Shown: in pieces, positions 10,043 through 22,450 of the stretch
Position numbering within the stretch: position 1 is the stretch's first letter
Layout: each line of letters starts with the position of its first letter
Assembly: GCA_022575985.1 (NCBI GenBank)
Contig: JAKSXM010000007.1
Coordinates: 53,474,501-53,538,500, forward strand
Direction: 5' to 3'
Length of the DNA: 64,000 nucleotides
From: Anagrus nilaparvatae
Taxonomy: Eukaryota; Arthropoda; Insecta; Hymenoptera; Mymaridae
Position numbers and translations under genes: made by a program
Notes under the pieces: generated by a model
Told to the model about the DNA's origin: nothing
Database searches by the model: none
What the model saw: only the letters and a program-made list of their open reading frames with translations

Positions 10043-11431
10043 CACTGTAAAAAGTAACTTCCTTAGATTAACAAAAAAAATAGAATATTTTCGAAAAATT
10101 AGTACATTTTCAAAAAGAATTGTAAATATTCGATAAAAATCGTAAATTTACTAACAAGGGGAGTTCAATACATTTGGAACACCGAATTACACCAAATGGT
10201 TATGGATGAGTTTGTTATGTTGAAAAAACATGCCAATTACCCTCCGTTCCTTCCAATGGGCCTTCTGGGCCTAGAAACGCAGGGCTCAATGTTATAAAAT
10301 AGGATTTTTTGGTAATTTTCAAAGAAAAGCCAAAACCTCGCAAGTTAACCAAAACTCTTCTGGATGGTCTCATTTTTTTGATTTAAGTATCACCTTTCAT
10401 ACGCCGTAAATCGCAATTTATTATCACTAATTCTCTCATTACTATAGCCAATTAACCTAACGGTCATTTTTAGCTAAAAATGACCAATTTTTAAAATGCT
10501 GCCAAATTTGTAATTTCTGACGAAAATGGGTTTTATAGGTCTGAAAAAATTTGTACAAGCTTCAAGTTTCCAAAACTTCTTGACTTTACCTTTTGCAATT
10601 ATTTGTTAACCAGATATGATAATTTGAAGTCACAGTCCCAATTTTACGATTTTTTAAAAAAGCTCATTTTTAATGCTAACTTTGAAGAGCCATTCCTTAA
10701 AAACGAATCAAGGAAATGAGACGAGCAAAAAATTTTTGGAAATTTGAAGCTTGTACAAATTTTTTCAGACCTATAAAACCCATTTTCGTCAGAAATTACA
10801 AATTTGGCAGCATTTTAAAAATTGTTCATTTTTAGCTAAAAATGACCGTTTGGTTAATTGGCTATAGTGATAAGAGAATTAGTGATAATAAATTGCGGTT
10901 TACGGCGTATGAAAGGTGATACTTAAACCAAAAAAATGAGACCAACCAAAAGAGTTTTGGTTAACTTGCGAGGTTTTGGCGTTTCTTTGAAAATTACCAA
11001 AAAATCCTATTTTATAACATTGAGCCATGCATTTCTAGGCTCAGAAGGCCCATTGGAAGGAACGGAGGGTAGTCGGCATGTTTCTTCAACATAACAAACT
11101 CATCCATAACCATTTGGTGTAATTCGGTGTTCCAAATGTATTGAACTCCCCTTGTAAGTTTAGTGTATTATCGAAAAATTCGAGAATTCTCGATTTTTTT
11201 TTTGTGATTTTACGAAAAAAGTTTTAAATTCGCAACTATTTTTCCTAAATTTACAACTATTTTTTGTAAATTTTCGAAAAAAAAATTGTAAATTATCAAT
11301 TTATCTTGCGAATTCACAAAAAAAAAATCGTGAATACTCGAATTTTTCGTTAATATACTAACGAATATTTACTAATTTTTCGAAAATGTTCTAATTTTTT
11401 TGTTAATTTAAGGAAACTACTTTTTGCATTG
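10043..11431. mobile_element. CACTGTAAAAAGTAACTTCC MITE, copy 1, split by a nested palindrome
   Basis: The left end is CACTGTAAAAAGTAACTTCC and the right end is a diverged inverse, flanked by TA on both sides. Inside are repeated TCG/CGA motifs with A/T runs, such as TTTTCGAAAAATTAGTA. Two other copies (17059-17491 and 40630-41077) are uninterrupted and about 433-448 bp long. This copy is about 390 bp of element plus a 1-kb insertion at 10155-11154. Confidence 0.85.
10155..11154. mobile_element. 1-kb palindromic element nested in the MITE, TAA target duplication
   Basis: CAAGGGGAGTTCAATACATT at the left is matched by AATGTATTGAACTCCCCTTG at the right, and the two arms are complementary over nearly 500 bp each with few mismatches. 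The host MITE reads CTAA before and TAAG after, and the intact copy at 17059 shows one TAA-like site there. A 3-bp TAA duplication is thus supported. TAA/TTA targets are typical of PIF/Harbinger elements, so that superfamily is an inference. Partial relatives lie at 39803-40200 and, much diverged, at 22190-22450. Confidence 0.85.
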
Positions 11432-11652
11432 TAGGAATTACTGACGTATGAAAATTATTTTGAAATGTAAGGAAAGTATCCACTCGCATCCACTCCAAAT
11501 ATCCACCAATTCACTTCTAATTAGTGGAAATACACAACATTTGGTCCTTCGAGCCAGTTTTTTTTTAATTTATAAAACTGTATTTAGGAAGCCAAAAATT
11601 GTGAAAGTATGTATTTTTAGTAATATTCGCATATTTGAAAAAAAAAATAAAT

Positions 11653-12378
11653 AGGACCGATTTCTACGGTCCACACTGATTCAGAAAAAAAAAGCGGCAA
11701 AAAATTAGCTTCAAGCGAGGTTTTAATGAATTTCGATGCGGTTTGCGGCATTCAGTTCCTAAAAATGTGTATTTACCGAAAAGTACGGCAAGAATTTCTG
11801 ATTATTTGAATTTTCACCCCTTAAGTACTTAAAACTACCCCTAAATAAGAGTTTTTTTATAACATTCATTTTTTGCAAAAATTAGTTACCAATCACTTTT
11901 AAAACTATTGTAAACATTAAAAATTGTGAATTTTCATGAATTTAAAGTAGAAGAATAAAAACTGCCCCTATTAAAACCCGAAGTACCTCTGAAACTACCG
12001 TTACAATTCTAAGGCTTATTTGCATGTGCAACTCAATTTCTTTGAGTAGTTTCAGAGGTACATTGGGTTTTAATAGGGGCAGTTTTTATTCTTCTACTTT
12101 AAATTCATGAAAATTCACAATTTTTAATGTTTACAATAGTTTTAAAAGTGATTGGTAACTAATTTTTGCAAAAAATGAATGTTATAAAAAAACTCTTATT
12201 TAGGGGTAGTTTTAAGTACTTAAGGGGTGAAAATTCAAATAATCAGAAATTCTTGCCCCACTTTTCGGTAAATACACATTTTTAGGAACTGAATGCCGCA
12301 AACCGCATCGAAATTCATTAAAACCTCGCTTGAAGCTAATTTTTTGCCGCTTTTTTTTCTGAATCAGTGTGCGGTCCT
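11653..12378. mobile_element. Palindromic element of about 726 bp
   Basis: The arm starting AGGACCG and CACACTGATTCAG is complementary to the arm ending CTGAATCAGTGTGCGGTCCT. The match continues through TTTTGCCGC, CGCATCGAAATTCATT, GGTAAATACACATTTTTAGG and AGGGGTAGTTTTAAGTACTT to a centre near 12024. The left end carries about 12 extra bases (between ACCG and ACAC). No ORF. Confidence 0.85.
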
Positions 12379-12410
12379 TTATTATAACTTAGACCCAATT
12401 AGCATGAAAT

Positions 12411-12565
12411 ATACACACCAAACCTAAAAGAATTTTTTGCTACGCAGAAAAGAATAAATGTTTATTTATTTCTTTAGAGAAAAATTATTTTGATGTTAAT
12501 TATGTTTTTAAAAGAATTTGATTCTTTTCTGCGTAACAAAAAATTCTTTTAGGTTTGGTGTGTAT
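12411..12565. mobile_element. MITE with ATACACACCAAACC termini, copy 1
   Basis: ATACACACCAAACCTAAAAG at the left and its inverse CTTTTAGGTTTGGTGTGTAT at the right, 155 bp in all. Copy 2 at 20325-20578 has the same ends but longer and more perfect arms, so this is a shortened derivative. Confidence 0.85.
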
Positions 12566-12993
12566 GAGAAAAGAATTTTTTGTTTTTATTAAAAAAATAT
12601 AAAAAAATTTTCTTGGGGTAAATTATATGCATAAAACACGTCTATAGGAGTTGTTTAAATAACAATAGAATAATACATTCATGTATTAAGTAATTTAAAA
12701 AATTTTTGAAATATGAATATAATACGTATTATTATACTCACATTATTTGTTAAATGAATAAACTTTTAGGTTATTAAGTTTTTTTTGAATTATCTGCTCA
12801 TAATTATATTAATTAGGTTAATTAATTTGTAAAATTCAACATAATTGGATATTTGCCTTTACAATACAAATCATTTTTTCTAATACTAAAGCTGTAATAA
12901 TTTAATTTTTTATTATTATATATAATTATAATTAGGTATTCATTTATAAAAATTATTTTTTAAATATCAGTCTACAGAATTTCAGATGGTTTG
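12566..12993. other. AT-rich intronic DNA, nothing seen
   Basis: No coding or repeat structure could be supported between the two neighbouring elements. Confidence 0.4.
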
Positions 12994-13884
12994 CACTAAA
13001 AAAAAAAATTGACTTGTGACAAACAGATTTTTTTTCTTGTTCAAGCGATTGTAAATGAGTAAATATAAATATAAAGGGAATTTAAAAAATAATATTATGA
13101 CCCAAAGCCAGAAGCATAAAGAATGAACATTACTTTTTTATTTCCGAGCATATGAATTTTCTGTGTCAGTGGCGAGAAAACTTTACCGGACGCGTATCGT
13201 CAGGTCATATGTACTTTCAGGCCGCTGACCAGAAAAAAAAGATTTTTTTAAAGATAGGCTTAATTTTTGTTAAAAACGGAATTTTATTAAATTCTATATC
13301 TGGGTAGAACAATATGAAAGATACAACTCTTGTAGAAAGACCTTCAAGGATTGTTCTTTTGGTAAAAAAATACCTTAATTAGTCCCATTTGACATTTTTG
13401 GGATTTTTTCAATTTCCTTAGCCATTTTTGATTATAAATTTATGAAACCGACTAGATGTACAAAACAAATAACTTCAAAAGATGGCCCACAAAAAAAAGT
13501 TAATAAAAAAATTTTTTTAGTTAGTTTTTTCCTATAAAGTGCCAGGACGTCGGAAAATGAATAATTTGACTTCTTTGCTAATTTTAATTTCTCAAAATTC
13601 TATGAGTCAAAAATTTCGTTTGCGATAAGCCGGATTTTTTTTTATTTCTCAAACGTTTGCAAATGATTTGAACCATAAAGAAAATTAAAGAAAATTTACC
13701 ACTGCGTGTATATATTTTTTTTTATATGTCAGGTTATATGCAATTGTTTGAACAAGAAAAAAATCCACTAGCCACAAGCGGAATTCTGCTAGCGGCAAAC
13801 AAAAAGTCCGCTTACGACAAATGAACAATCCGCTTGCAGCTAACGTTAAAATTCCGCTTGCCGCAACTGAGTTTTTTTTCAGTA
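12994..13884. mobile_element. Decayed element with CACTRAAAAAAA termini and AAGCGGA motifs
   Basis: The left end is CACTAAAAAAAAAAATTGAC followed by ACAAACAGATTTTTTTTC and TTCAAGCGATTG. The right end contains the inverse-like CAATTGTTTGAACAAGAAAA, then several CCGCTTGC units and TTTTTTTTCAGT. Related scraps lie near 18450, 38865, 53000, 55519 and 60000. The middle (about 13130-13560) is unrelated sequence. The ends are diverged. Confidence 0.55.
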
Positions 13885-14799
13885 GATATATTTTATGTTT
13901 GTGTAAATTTTGGCTGAATATATTATTAACATAGCCAAAAGTTATGAGAATGCGTTTCAGAAAATAATTATTTTTGATAATTAAGCAGGAGAAATATTTG
14001 TAAAATTATTTTGTTTTTTAATAATTAATTCATATGGAATAACGTAAAATAAGAATTCTATTTAATATTGGAAAAATGAGATTGTCGAAGCTACGAACAA
14101 TTATTAACAAAATTATCAGTATAAATTACCTACTAAATAAGAAAAACAAGAAAGTAACACGCTACTCGTTTACCACGTAGTTCATTGCTAAAAAAATTAC
14201 GTAAAATTTTTTTAAAAACTATAACTGCGTTTAAAATTTAATCTTTCGAAACTTTCCAGTATTGCTTTAAATTTTAGTTTTTAGTAGGATTGATAACAAA
14301 AGCTGGACCATGTATAAATAAATTATTAGATTAAAAAGATGTATGATAATTATTATAATAAATAAATACTGGAACTAAAATTTTTTAAACTTTCTTTATA
14401 CATAATAATAATATGTATTTATCATTTGAAGTTATTTTAAAATTTGAATTTTAAATATGCTACATCAAGTAAAATATACAGCGAATATTTTATAATACAT
14501 TATTGTTTTTTAAAATGCAAATTCAAATAGAATATATTATTTAGTGTTTGTAAATATAAAAAAAAAACCATCAAAGTAATATAACGTAAATTGTATGACA
14601 TACTTTAAAATTTATATAAAATAAAAAACAAATTTTGAAGTACACTATTAAAATAAAAACGTGAAAATAATTTTGCAGTTAATTTGTTAGGAATTTTGAA
14701 ACTATAAAATTATAATCTCTCTGCTCACTTGCTTTTTTCAATAAAAATACGTTTTTGTGAATTTAATATTACGACATAGGGTCAGGAGAGTAAAGAGTG

Positions 14800-15110
14800 A
14801 CTAAAATTGTACGTAAATTACTGTAATTTAGAAACTGCGATTTAGGACATTCTTTTAACAGGGTACATTTTTATAGGGGGATATTTCAAGCATACCATTT
14901 GGAGGAAAGGGGTCAAATGGACTTAAAATAATTTCGATTTAGGAACTAATTGTAAGAATAATTTCGGTTTGGGAACTTAGAATAATTTTGATAAAGAGGT
15001 ATAGAATAATAAGGATTTTAGAAACTTAAGATTTTTTTTTTGGCTTAAGGGAAAGGGCTTTAAAATTTAAAATATAAATTTATTCATGTTCCATGTTTAT
15101 TGTTTGTGAG
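14800..15110. repeat. Decayed repeat with GGGACTTAGAATAATTTCGG-like units
   Basis: Several units of roughly 20 bp resembling TTAGGAACTTAGAATAATTTCG, preceded by a GGGGTCAAATGGACTT block. The same units and block occur at 19320-19460, 22740-22970 and 26270-26390. It is read as a half copy of the family at 19147-23046. Confidence 0.5.
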
Positions 15111-16596
15111 TTTGCAAACCGATTGTAAGTTTTTTTTTCTAAAAAAAATATTTTAATACTTAATAGGCCAGGAAATACGGGTTTTCGGGCCATTGACAAG
15201 AATATTTAATATTTGAAGTCTCAAAAAAGCATTTTTTTTAAATTACTTTAAGGTGTCTCACAGTTTTAGGTCCGTATATTTTAGGGTGGCATCAGAGGGG
15301 GACATAACTAATTAATTAAATTTTATTATTTATTTTATAGATATGTGAATATTCAGAAATTATTATTAACAATAATGCATTTTTTTATATAATGAGAATG
15401 TCGTAAAAAAATTTTTTTAAATACAAAACATTTTACTGAAAGGGGCCCGCGAAAAATTATGGGTTTATAATTTGATCGGTAACTATTTTATTTCTTTCTT
15501 GGAAAAGTTTCTATTTTTGTTAAATAACGCATGTGCACAATTTTATCTAAAAAGATTCGTCATTGAATTAGTACGAAGTAAAACAATATCAACTCCCATA
15601 AGAACGCGTGTTATCCTTAAAAATTTTCAGTTGCTTATTTCTTTCTTAATTAATCGGGAACCTGATTATTGTTTGGGATCAATGGATTTGTTTTTTAATT
15701 CTGTTCATCTCCAGTAAATTTTAGTTCATATTACTCGTTTTTTATATACTCCTTGAGCAACGTTAAGAATTATAGTTTTGTCGAAAAAGAAAAAAATTAT
15801 AAGAATTGATCAATAGCTGCTTAAAAAAAACTCCTATATATTAAAAAATAGGTTAATAGTTTTGCAATTTTAAAGAAATACGATCACATGAATTTTTAAT
15901 ATTGTAATACAATTACGCTAGTATATGATAAAATATATAGCTTTATATGTTGATCGGATATTATAAAGCATAGAATTACTTTAAAAATAAGTTTTTACTT
16001 AAAGACATATGATATTATAGATCATAGTGAAGTATGTCAGTTAAATTTAATTTTACAAAAAAATATTAATATAGTAAAATAAAATCGATAATGTTTTTCA
16101 TTCTGGAATCATTAAAAATTAATATTTTTACCACACATTTCAATGGCTCGCTAACGAATAATTTTTAAGTCTGCCAAAATCAGTTTAAAAAACCATAGAA
16201 ATTAGTTTATAGCTCCCAACCTACACAAAAATCAGATTTTGGATAAAATAACTTATAAAAAATTATAATTATACCGATTGTTAGCGTCTGTACAAATATT
16301 TTGTATAAGTTGAATTTTTTGCCCATCGCATGTAATTAAGCCCCTAAGTCTAATTCACGACTAAATTTTGGAAAATTGAAATATTGTGAAATTCAATCAC
16401 TATAAATTAAATTTAACAAAAAGTGACAAAAAAAATTTATTTTTGGATCGATAATCCAGATAAAAATAAATTTTTTTCATTCTTTTACAGATCAGAAAAC
16501 TGCATTGGTTTTGAGATATTTTTTTTTCTAAAAAATTTAAATATGAGAAAAAATCAAATTTAAGGCCATATTCTTAATTATATCTTAAAAAAGCTA
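15111..16596. other. AT-rich intronic DNA, nothing assignable
   Basis: The 81-residue + strand ORF at 15472-15717 has no recognisable motif and no splice-bounded context. No repeat structure was followed here. Confidence 0.4.
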
Positions 16597-16599
16597 ATA

Positions 16600-16929
16600 G
16601 TCCTGTCGCCAGCAATGCTATTTAATGCCATAAAATCCTAAAATAGCATAAAAGTTCCATGGAAAAAAATGGGTGGTATTTATGTTTTTTGACCCGCTAA
16701 ACACGAATCCGAGGTCTATTTTGCAAAATTCGTGGTCAATTTTTTTTTATGAACAAATTATTGGCCAATTTTGCAATAATTTGTTAATAACAAAAAATTG
16801 ACCACAAATTTTGCAAAATAGACCCCGGATTCGTGTTTAGCGGGTCAAAAAACATAAATAACACCCATTTTTTTCCATGGAACTTTTATGCTATTTTATG
16901 GCATTAAATAGCATTGCTGGCGACAGGAC
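16600..16929. mobile_element. Palindromic GTCCTGTCG element, stand-alone copy, TA flanks
   Basis: GTCCTGTCGCCAGCAATGCT at the left is complementary to AGCATTGCTGGCGACAGGAC at the right, and the arms run nearly perfectly to a centre near 16765. It is flanked by TA on each side, a possible TA target duplication. The arms contain TTGACCCGCTAAACACGAAT. A relative forms the core of the large fold-back at 60176-63106. Confidence 0.85.
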
Positions 16930-17058
16930 TATAAAGAATTAACATTCCAAGAACAAAAATTTCCTGCTTCAAGAGGACTCAAACCCACGATGATTAAGAG
17001 GGTTTATTTGATCGAATAATTGCTTGCAAATATTTACTCTACATCCTAACTTAAAATA

Positions 17059-17491
17059 CACTGTAAAAAGTAACTTCCTTATATTAACAAAAAAATTAGA
17101 AAATTTTCAAAAAATTAGTAAATTTTCAAAAAAATTTGTAAATATTCGAAAAAAATTGTAAATTTACTAAATTTAGTATATTATCAAAAAATTCGAAAAA
17201 TCTCGATTTTTTTCTTGTGCATTTACGAAAAAAGTTGCAAATTCACAATTATTTTTCGTAAATTTACGACTATTTTTTGTAAATTTTCAAAAAAAAAATT
17301 GTAAATTATCAATTTTTCTTATGAAATCACAAAAAAAATCGATAATTCTCGAATTTACTATATCTCGAATATACTAAATTAAGTAAATTTACGATTTTTT
17401 TCGAATATTTACAAATTTTTTTAAAAATTTACTAATTTTTCGAAAATTTTCTAATTTTTTTATTAATATAAGGAAGTTACTTTTTACAGTG
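17059..17491. mobile_element. CACTGTAAAAAGTAACTTCC MITE, copy 2 (intact)
   Basis: TA|CACTGTAAAAAGTAACTTCC and GGAAGTTACTTTTTACAGTG|TA frame 433 bp made of short TCG/CGA and AAATTT motifs with overall inverted symmetry. This is the most regular of the three copies and shows what the copy at 10043 looked like before its insertion. TA duplication and CACTG ends point to a Tc1/mariner-like MITE. Confidence 0.85.
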
Positions 17492-17493
17492 TA

Positions 17494-19140
17494 TACTCAT
17501 TACTTGTGAATAATAAATAAACTATTAAAAATAAAAATGATTAATAAATAATTAAATGATATTTAGTTTATTTGATATTAAGTTTAATATTTAGTTTAAA
17601 ATCTGATTATATTTCGGTTGTTATATATATTGATATAATATCTTGATTATTCATGCATATAGCCAATTATTTAAGAGAAGTATATGATTGACGAACAGGA
17701 GTCAGTATATTTGTCAAGGGATTTTACGTTTGATTGCTTTCAATTCACAAGCAGGAAACTATTGTCAATTTAGTCTTAGCAAACATTCTAACCATAACGC
17801 ATTTGATGATACTTTGATTTTTTTCATGCTTTGCAAATTTTAATTATATTTATTATTTATTATTATATATTTTCATGTATTCAAGCTCTTACGATTTTTA
17901 TTTCATTTATACGAATATAAAATCGCTTACATGTATCAGATCTGTTTTTTTTCTCTTTAGTTTAAAAATTCGTTAAGGGCATTTTATTCTTAATTTAATC
18001 CGTTCACTGGAAACCACTGAAGTGATTAATGAAGGTTTCTCAAATACGTCCCCAAATTTTGTTAAGAAAAAATAACTTTTAAGTAAAATAGTTTCACATT
18101 TATAATTTGCCAGGCTATTCAAATATATGCTATTACTTTTTTTTCAGATTTATTTATTTTTCTGTAATAAGTAAAAATTGAAAAATATTTTAAAGTCAAA
18201 AATGTCTTATTTGTCCAAAAACCAATTTCATACATTATTTGCGTTGTTTTAAGCCATAGAAAACAATATGCAATGAGTATTATATAAATATTAGATGGCT
18301 GAGCAAATAATGATTCAATTTAAGAAATATTCCATTTAAGAAAACTAGGGTATGTTACTATTCTTTGTAGAACAATAACAGAAAAAACGCATGCTCTAAA
18401 AAAAAATTTCCTAGTGGTAATTGGGAAAATCCTGATTATGGAAAACACAAATTTGCTTATGGTAAACAGATTTTTTTCTTTCGAATTTATTATTAAAGAG
18501 TTACAGCTTAAAGAAAGTAAAAACAAATTTGAGTTAACTTGTCAGGGTGCACCTGTCCCAAATGTATTTTTCAGATTTTGACAAGGAAAGCTAGACTTTC
18601 GAAACCCCATTGAAATAAAGATTAATATTTCATTATAAAAAATTGTTCCATTCTGATTGATTTTTTTTTTTTTATTTTACATTATTATTTTGTAAAAACA
18701 AAAAAATAAAAAAATAATTTTTTTAAAAAAAAAAGTTGATTTTCATTTTACGATCTAGTTACTTTGTATATTGATGTTTATTTTAAAAATGTTTTCGAGA
18801 ATATTTCATTACAAGGATTTTTAAATGGTAGTACCGATACTAGATTTTTATTGAAATATAACTTTATATTGTTAAAAATGTTGTTAAAAATAAAATTTAA
18901 CGAAAAATAATAAATAACAAATATAATAAAATTAATAAATAGTACACTGAAAAAAAATTCCGGTTGTAGTAGCCTGGAATTTTTTAAATAGTTCAAATAA
19001 TTGCCAATCGCTTGAAAAGTCAAAAAAATTTAACAAAAACGTATTTTATTCATTTAAAATTCGAGAACCGTGGCATGATGGTACTTGGAAAAAAATTTTT
19101 GAAAAAAAAAAATTTTTTTTAAATACTTTTTGAAAGCATT
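17494..19140. other. AT-rich intronic DNA with scraps of repeats
   Basis: No gene. A scrap like the CACTGAAAAAA class (CACTGAAAAAAAATTCCGG) lies near 18946 and another AAACAGATTTTTTTCTTTCG near 18465. The minus-strand ORFs at 18320-18526 and 18778-19023 are low-complexity. Confidence 0.4.
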
Positions 19141-20259
19141 TAAAAGAAAAAACTTATAACTAGTTTGTGTAAACACAACCTAAATGCATGGAACATGTTT
19201 ACTTACAACTGAGGACTAGGTATAATGCATAAATGTTACGCAGCATTACAATAAAATTTCCTATTTTTATAATTTGTATTTGTCACCTTTACTAGGCGTT
19301 AAGATTTTAAGCCCATACTATTCTGATTCCCTATCTATGTCCCTAAACCTGAATTATTTTGAATGAAAACCTGAATTATTTGAACCTGAAGTCCCATTTG
19401 ATCCCCCCTTGATTTTCAGATTTCCAAGGTACCTCCTCCCTACATAAACATGTTACATGTTAAAAAAAATTTTCACTGCCAATACCAGAATTTAGAGAGT
19501 TAGAAAATGAATCCATATAAATTGTAGTGAATCATATACTGGCGTTTTTTAGTATAGAAAATTTTAAATACCTCCATACAAACAATACAAACTAGGTCAT
19601 GATCAATTATATTTCTGTAAGGGACTTTTTTTAGTTACCTCTTTAGTATTTACTAGAAAAGCTATGTAAAATAAATAAGCAAAAATATTTTACTTAACCA
19701 AAGAAGAAAGTTTTAATCTTACATTTCCCTGCATCTACAAGCAAGCGTAAATAGCGAATACAAAGGGGGTACCCTATATTTTGTATGGTATTCTAACACA
19801 TGGTTTTTTTTTCAATTATGATAAAAATGAATATAAGTTAGAAAAACGTTCCATTTTAATGAATATGATTTAAACTTGATAGTTGGATCTAATAAAAAAT
19901 AATAATTATTAAAACGAAAAAGAAATTTTCATGTACATTAAGAATATATATTAATATAAATATCTATTCAGATAAGTATATCTTCAATTATTGAAAAGTT
20001 AAAAAGTTTATAAAAGTTTATATTTTTTATATGCTGAATTTTCAGAAAAATAACGTTCAAACTCATTTCTTTTTTTTTTTATCAAAGAGCTCGTTTTGCT
20101 TTTGAAGACTTATACGTAATGCTCTTAAGAAAAAATCTTTCAACGTATCTAAAAATAAAAGTTTATGCATTTATTATTATTTTTTTTTTTACTTTATTTT
20201 TCTTTTTATTGGACGTTAGTTTTATAAATTCTTGTTAGCACATAATTTGGAACATTTTG

Positions 20260-20272
<13 letters not shown>

Positions 20273-20291
<19 letters not shown>
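20273..20291. repeat. AT dinucleotide microsatellite
   Basis: About nine to ten consecutive TA units. Confidence 0.9.
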
Positions 20292-20294
<3 letters not shown>

Positions 20295-20324
20295 GTATAT
20301 TTACGGATTATTTCACGTTAATTG

Positions 20325-20578
20325 ATACACACCAAACCTAAAAGAGTTTTTTGTTACGCAGAAAATATTGAATGTTTATTTAATTCTTTAGAGAGGAATT
20401 ATTTTGAGGTTAATTCTTTTAAAAAAATTTATTTTTGTTATAATTCTTTTTGAACAGAATAAAAACAAAAATAAATTTTTTTAAAAGAATTAACCTCAAA
20501 ATAATTCCTCTCTAAAGAATTAAATAAACATTCAATATTTTCTGCGTAACAAAAAACTCTTTTAGGTTTGGTGTGTAT
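20325..20578. mobile_element. MITE with ATACACACCAAACC termini, copy 2 (near-perfect palindrome)
   Basis: 254 bp whose halves are almost exactly complementary: ATACACACCAAACCTAAAAG with its inverse, then GTTACGCAGAAAATATTGAA and ATTCTTTAGAGAGGAATTAT with their inverses, centre near 20451. It shares termini with 12411-12565. The arms here are cleaner, suggesting a younger copy. Confidence 0.9.
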
Positions 20579-21404
20579 GATTACTAGATACCGTCAAAGA
20601 CGGGTAGAGCGAAGCTGATCATGCTAGAAAAAAGCAAGAAAAGAGTTTCAGTAATTTTTTAATTTAGGGATTTTAAAAGCTTTGATTAGATTGAGTTCAA
20701 TAATAATGTTTAAATAAGACGTAAAAAAATGTTAAGTATAGTTAAAATTTTTAAGTATTGGCCAAAAAGTACACGAAAAATCCACCCCTTATTTTGAAAC
20801 CTTATTATTTGTTTGCTGAAAAGATTTCAACCAAACTTTTGTTGGCGGAACTTTGTTATTACGTCCTTTTTCTAGAATTCACCAACTAAAAAAAAGTTAC
20901 TCTGAACTCTAATACCCCTCAATTAACATAATTACCAAAATAATATTATACACAAGTCAGAATGTGGTGTAACGGTTTCAGAATTCGTCAACCAGAGAAA
21001 GAAAAAGTCTTCTGTAGGTTTTGTATGTCGCTGAATCCGAATTTGGGGTCCTACTGGGTTAGAAAATAGGAAAATACAGCAGAAACATTCCATCTTATGA
21101 GTTTTTTCACAATATTTTGGAACTAATGATCAAATTAATAGTGCCACATTTTAAGAGTAATTATCTAAATATTGAATTTATTCTTTTATTCTGTATCGAT
21201 AAAGGAATATTAGAGCTAACTATTGGTGTTGAAAAATATCTCCAGGGTAAGATAAAATCGGAAAAATACAATGTGAGTTTTTTTCTTTACTTTTCTTTTA
21301 ATCTTGCATTTGAAAAAGTTTTATCCTATTTTAACTTTTATTTAATTTACCTCCTATACGGGGCAAAAATGGATAAAACTATCCCTGAATTTAAGAAAAA
21401 ATGA

Positions 21405-21720
21405 AAAAAACTTATAACTGGTTTCTGTTTTCACACAACCAACGATCATGAATCATGTTCACTTATAACGTTTTAACGTATATTCCCTAATTATTATAAG
21501 TCCTAAGATCGAAATTACAATAAATCCCAAAATATAAATTATCCTAAGTCCATAAACCTAAAATATTCTAAGTTCTTGTGCTTACTCCCACTTTAAATTA
21601 TTTTAAGTCCCTTAATCGGAAATATTCTAAGTCCATTTCATACCCCTCTCCCCTAAAAACGTCGTTAATATTTCAACCCCTCCCCCCCTAAAACGTCAAT
21701 ACACGGTGATCCCGGGTGGG
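21405..21720. repeat. Partial arm copy of the 19147-23046 family
   Basis: It begins with AAAACTTATAACTGGTTTCT and ACACAACC, followed by repeated units around TTATTCTAAGTCC and CCTCCCCTAAAACGTC-like C-rich pieces. Similar order is seen at 30437-30790. Diverged and incomplete. Confidence 0.5.
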
Positions 21721-22189
21721 ACGTGAATTTTATTTTATTAGGTGCATCGCTAGTTGTTGATGCTTGTAATCTTAGCTGCGATTGGTTAACTAATAAGCAA
21801 ACAATGCATCCGCTCTGTATCGCCCTGTATTTACCCCCCCCCCTAAAACATCACTTTTTTACCCACCCCTGCCTGGCATTAACATACACGAACACTATTA
21901 TATCGTAGTATAAGTGAACGCAACACACGGAGGTCCCATTAATACCAACCTATGAATTTAATTTTGTCATATGACTTTAAAAATACCATGTCCAGCACCG
22001 GAAGATCATGTAATAACAAAGATTTTGCAAGAAAAAATTTTGCTTAAGTTCCCTTATGCAAAAAGTTAACAAAGATGCAATAAGAGGGCAGATTTTTCAG
22101 AGTCTTTACTTTGCTTTCGTTAACAAGAGACCGCTAACTTTAGGAAACCATATTACAAATTACTTTCATTAATAATTGAAAAAAACCTC

Positions 22190-22450
22190 CGATAACCTCC
22201 GATAACCTCCGTTTATTCCAACGGGCCTTCTAGGCACAAGAATATGTGCATAATACTATGCACAAGGCTTTTAAATGTAGTTTTTTGGTAATATTGCTTT
22301 TTAGTTAGTTAGTTAACAAAAACACTTCTTGTTGGTCACAATTTTTCGGTATTAAAGTCATTTTTCAAGCCTTGGATTTTTCTCAATGTTATAGCAATTT
22401 AACCAAATGGTCATTTTTTTCCCGAAATGATTAATTTTTAAATTATCTCA
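22190..22450. repeat. Very diverged relative of the CAAGGGGAG palindrome
   Basis: CCTCCGTTTATTCCAACGGG followed by CCTTCTAGGC, and a later AAATGGTCATTTTT with GGGTTTTATAGGTCT, occur in the same order as in the arm of the 10155-11154 element. About 35 bp near 22192 contains three tandem copies of GATAACCTCC. Confidence 0.45.

Noticed and set aside
15472..15717. 81-residue + strand ORF as a possible exon or gene
   Set aside because: No similarity recognised, no splice signals in a consistent frame, composition as in flanks.
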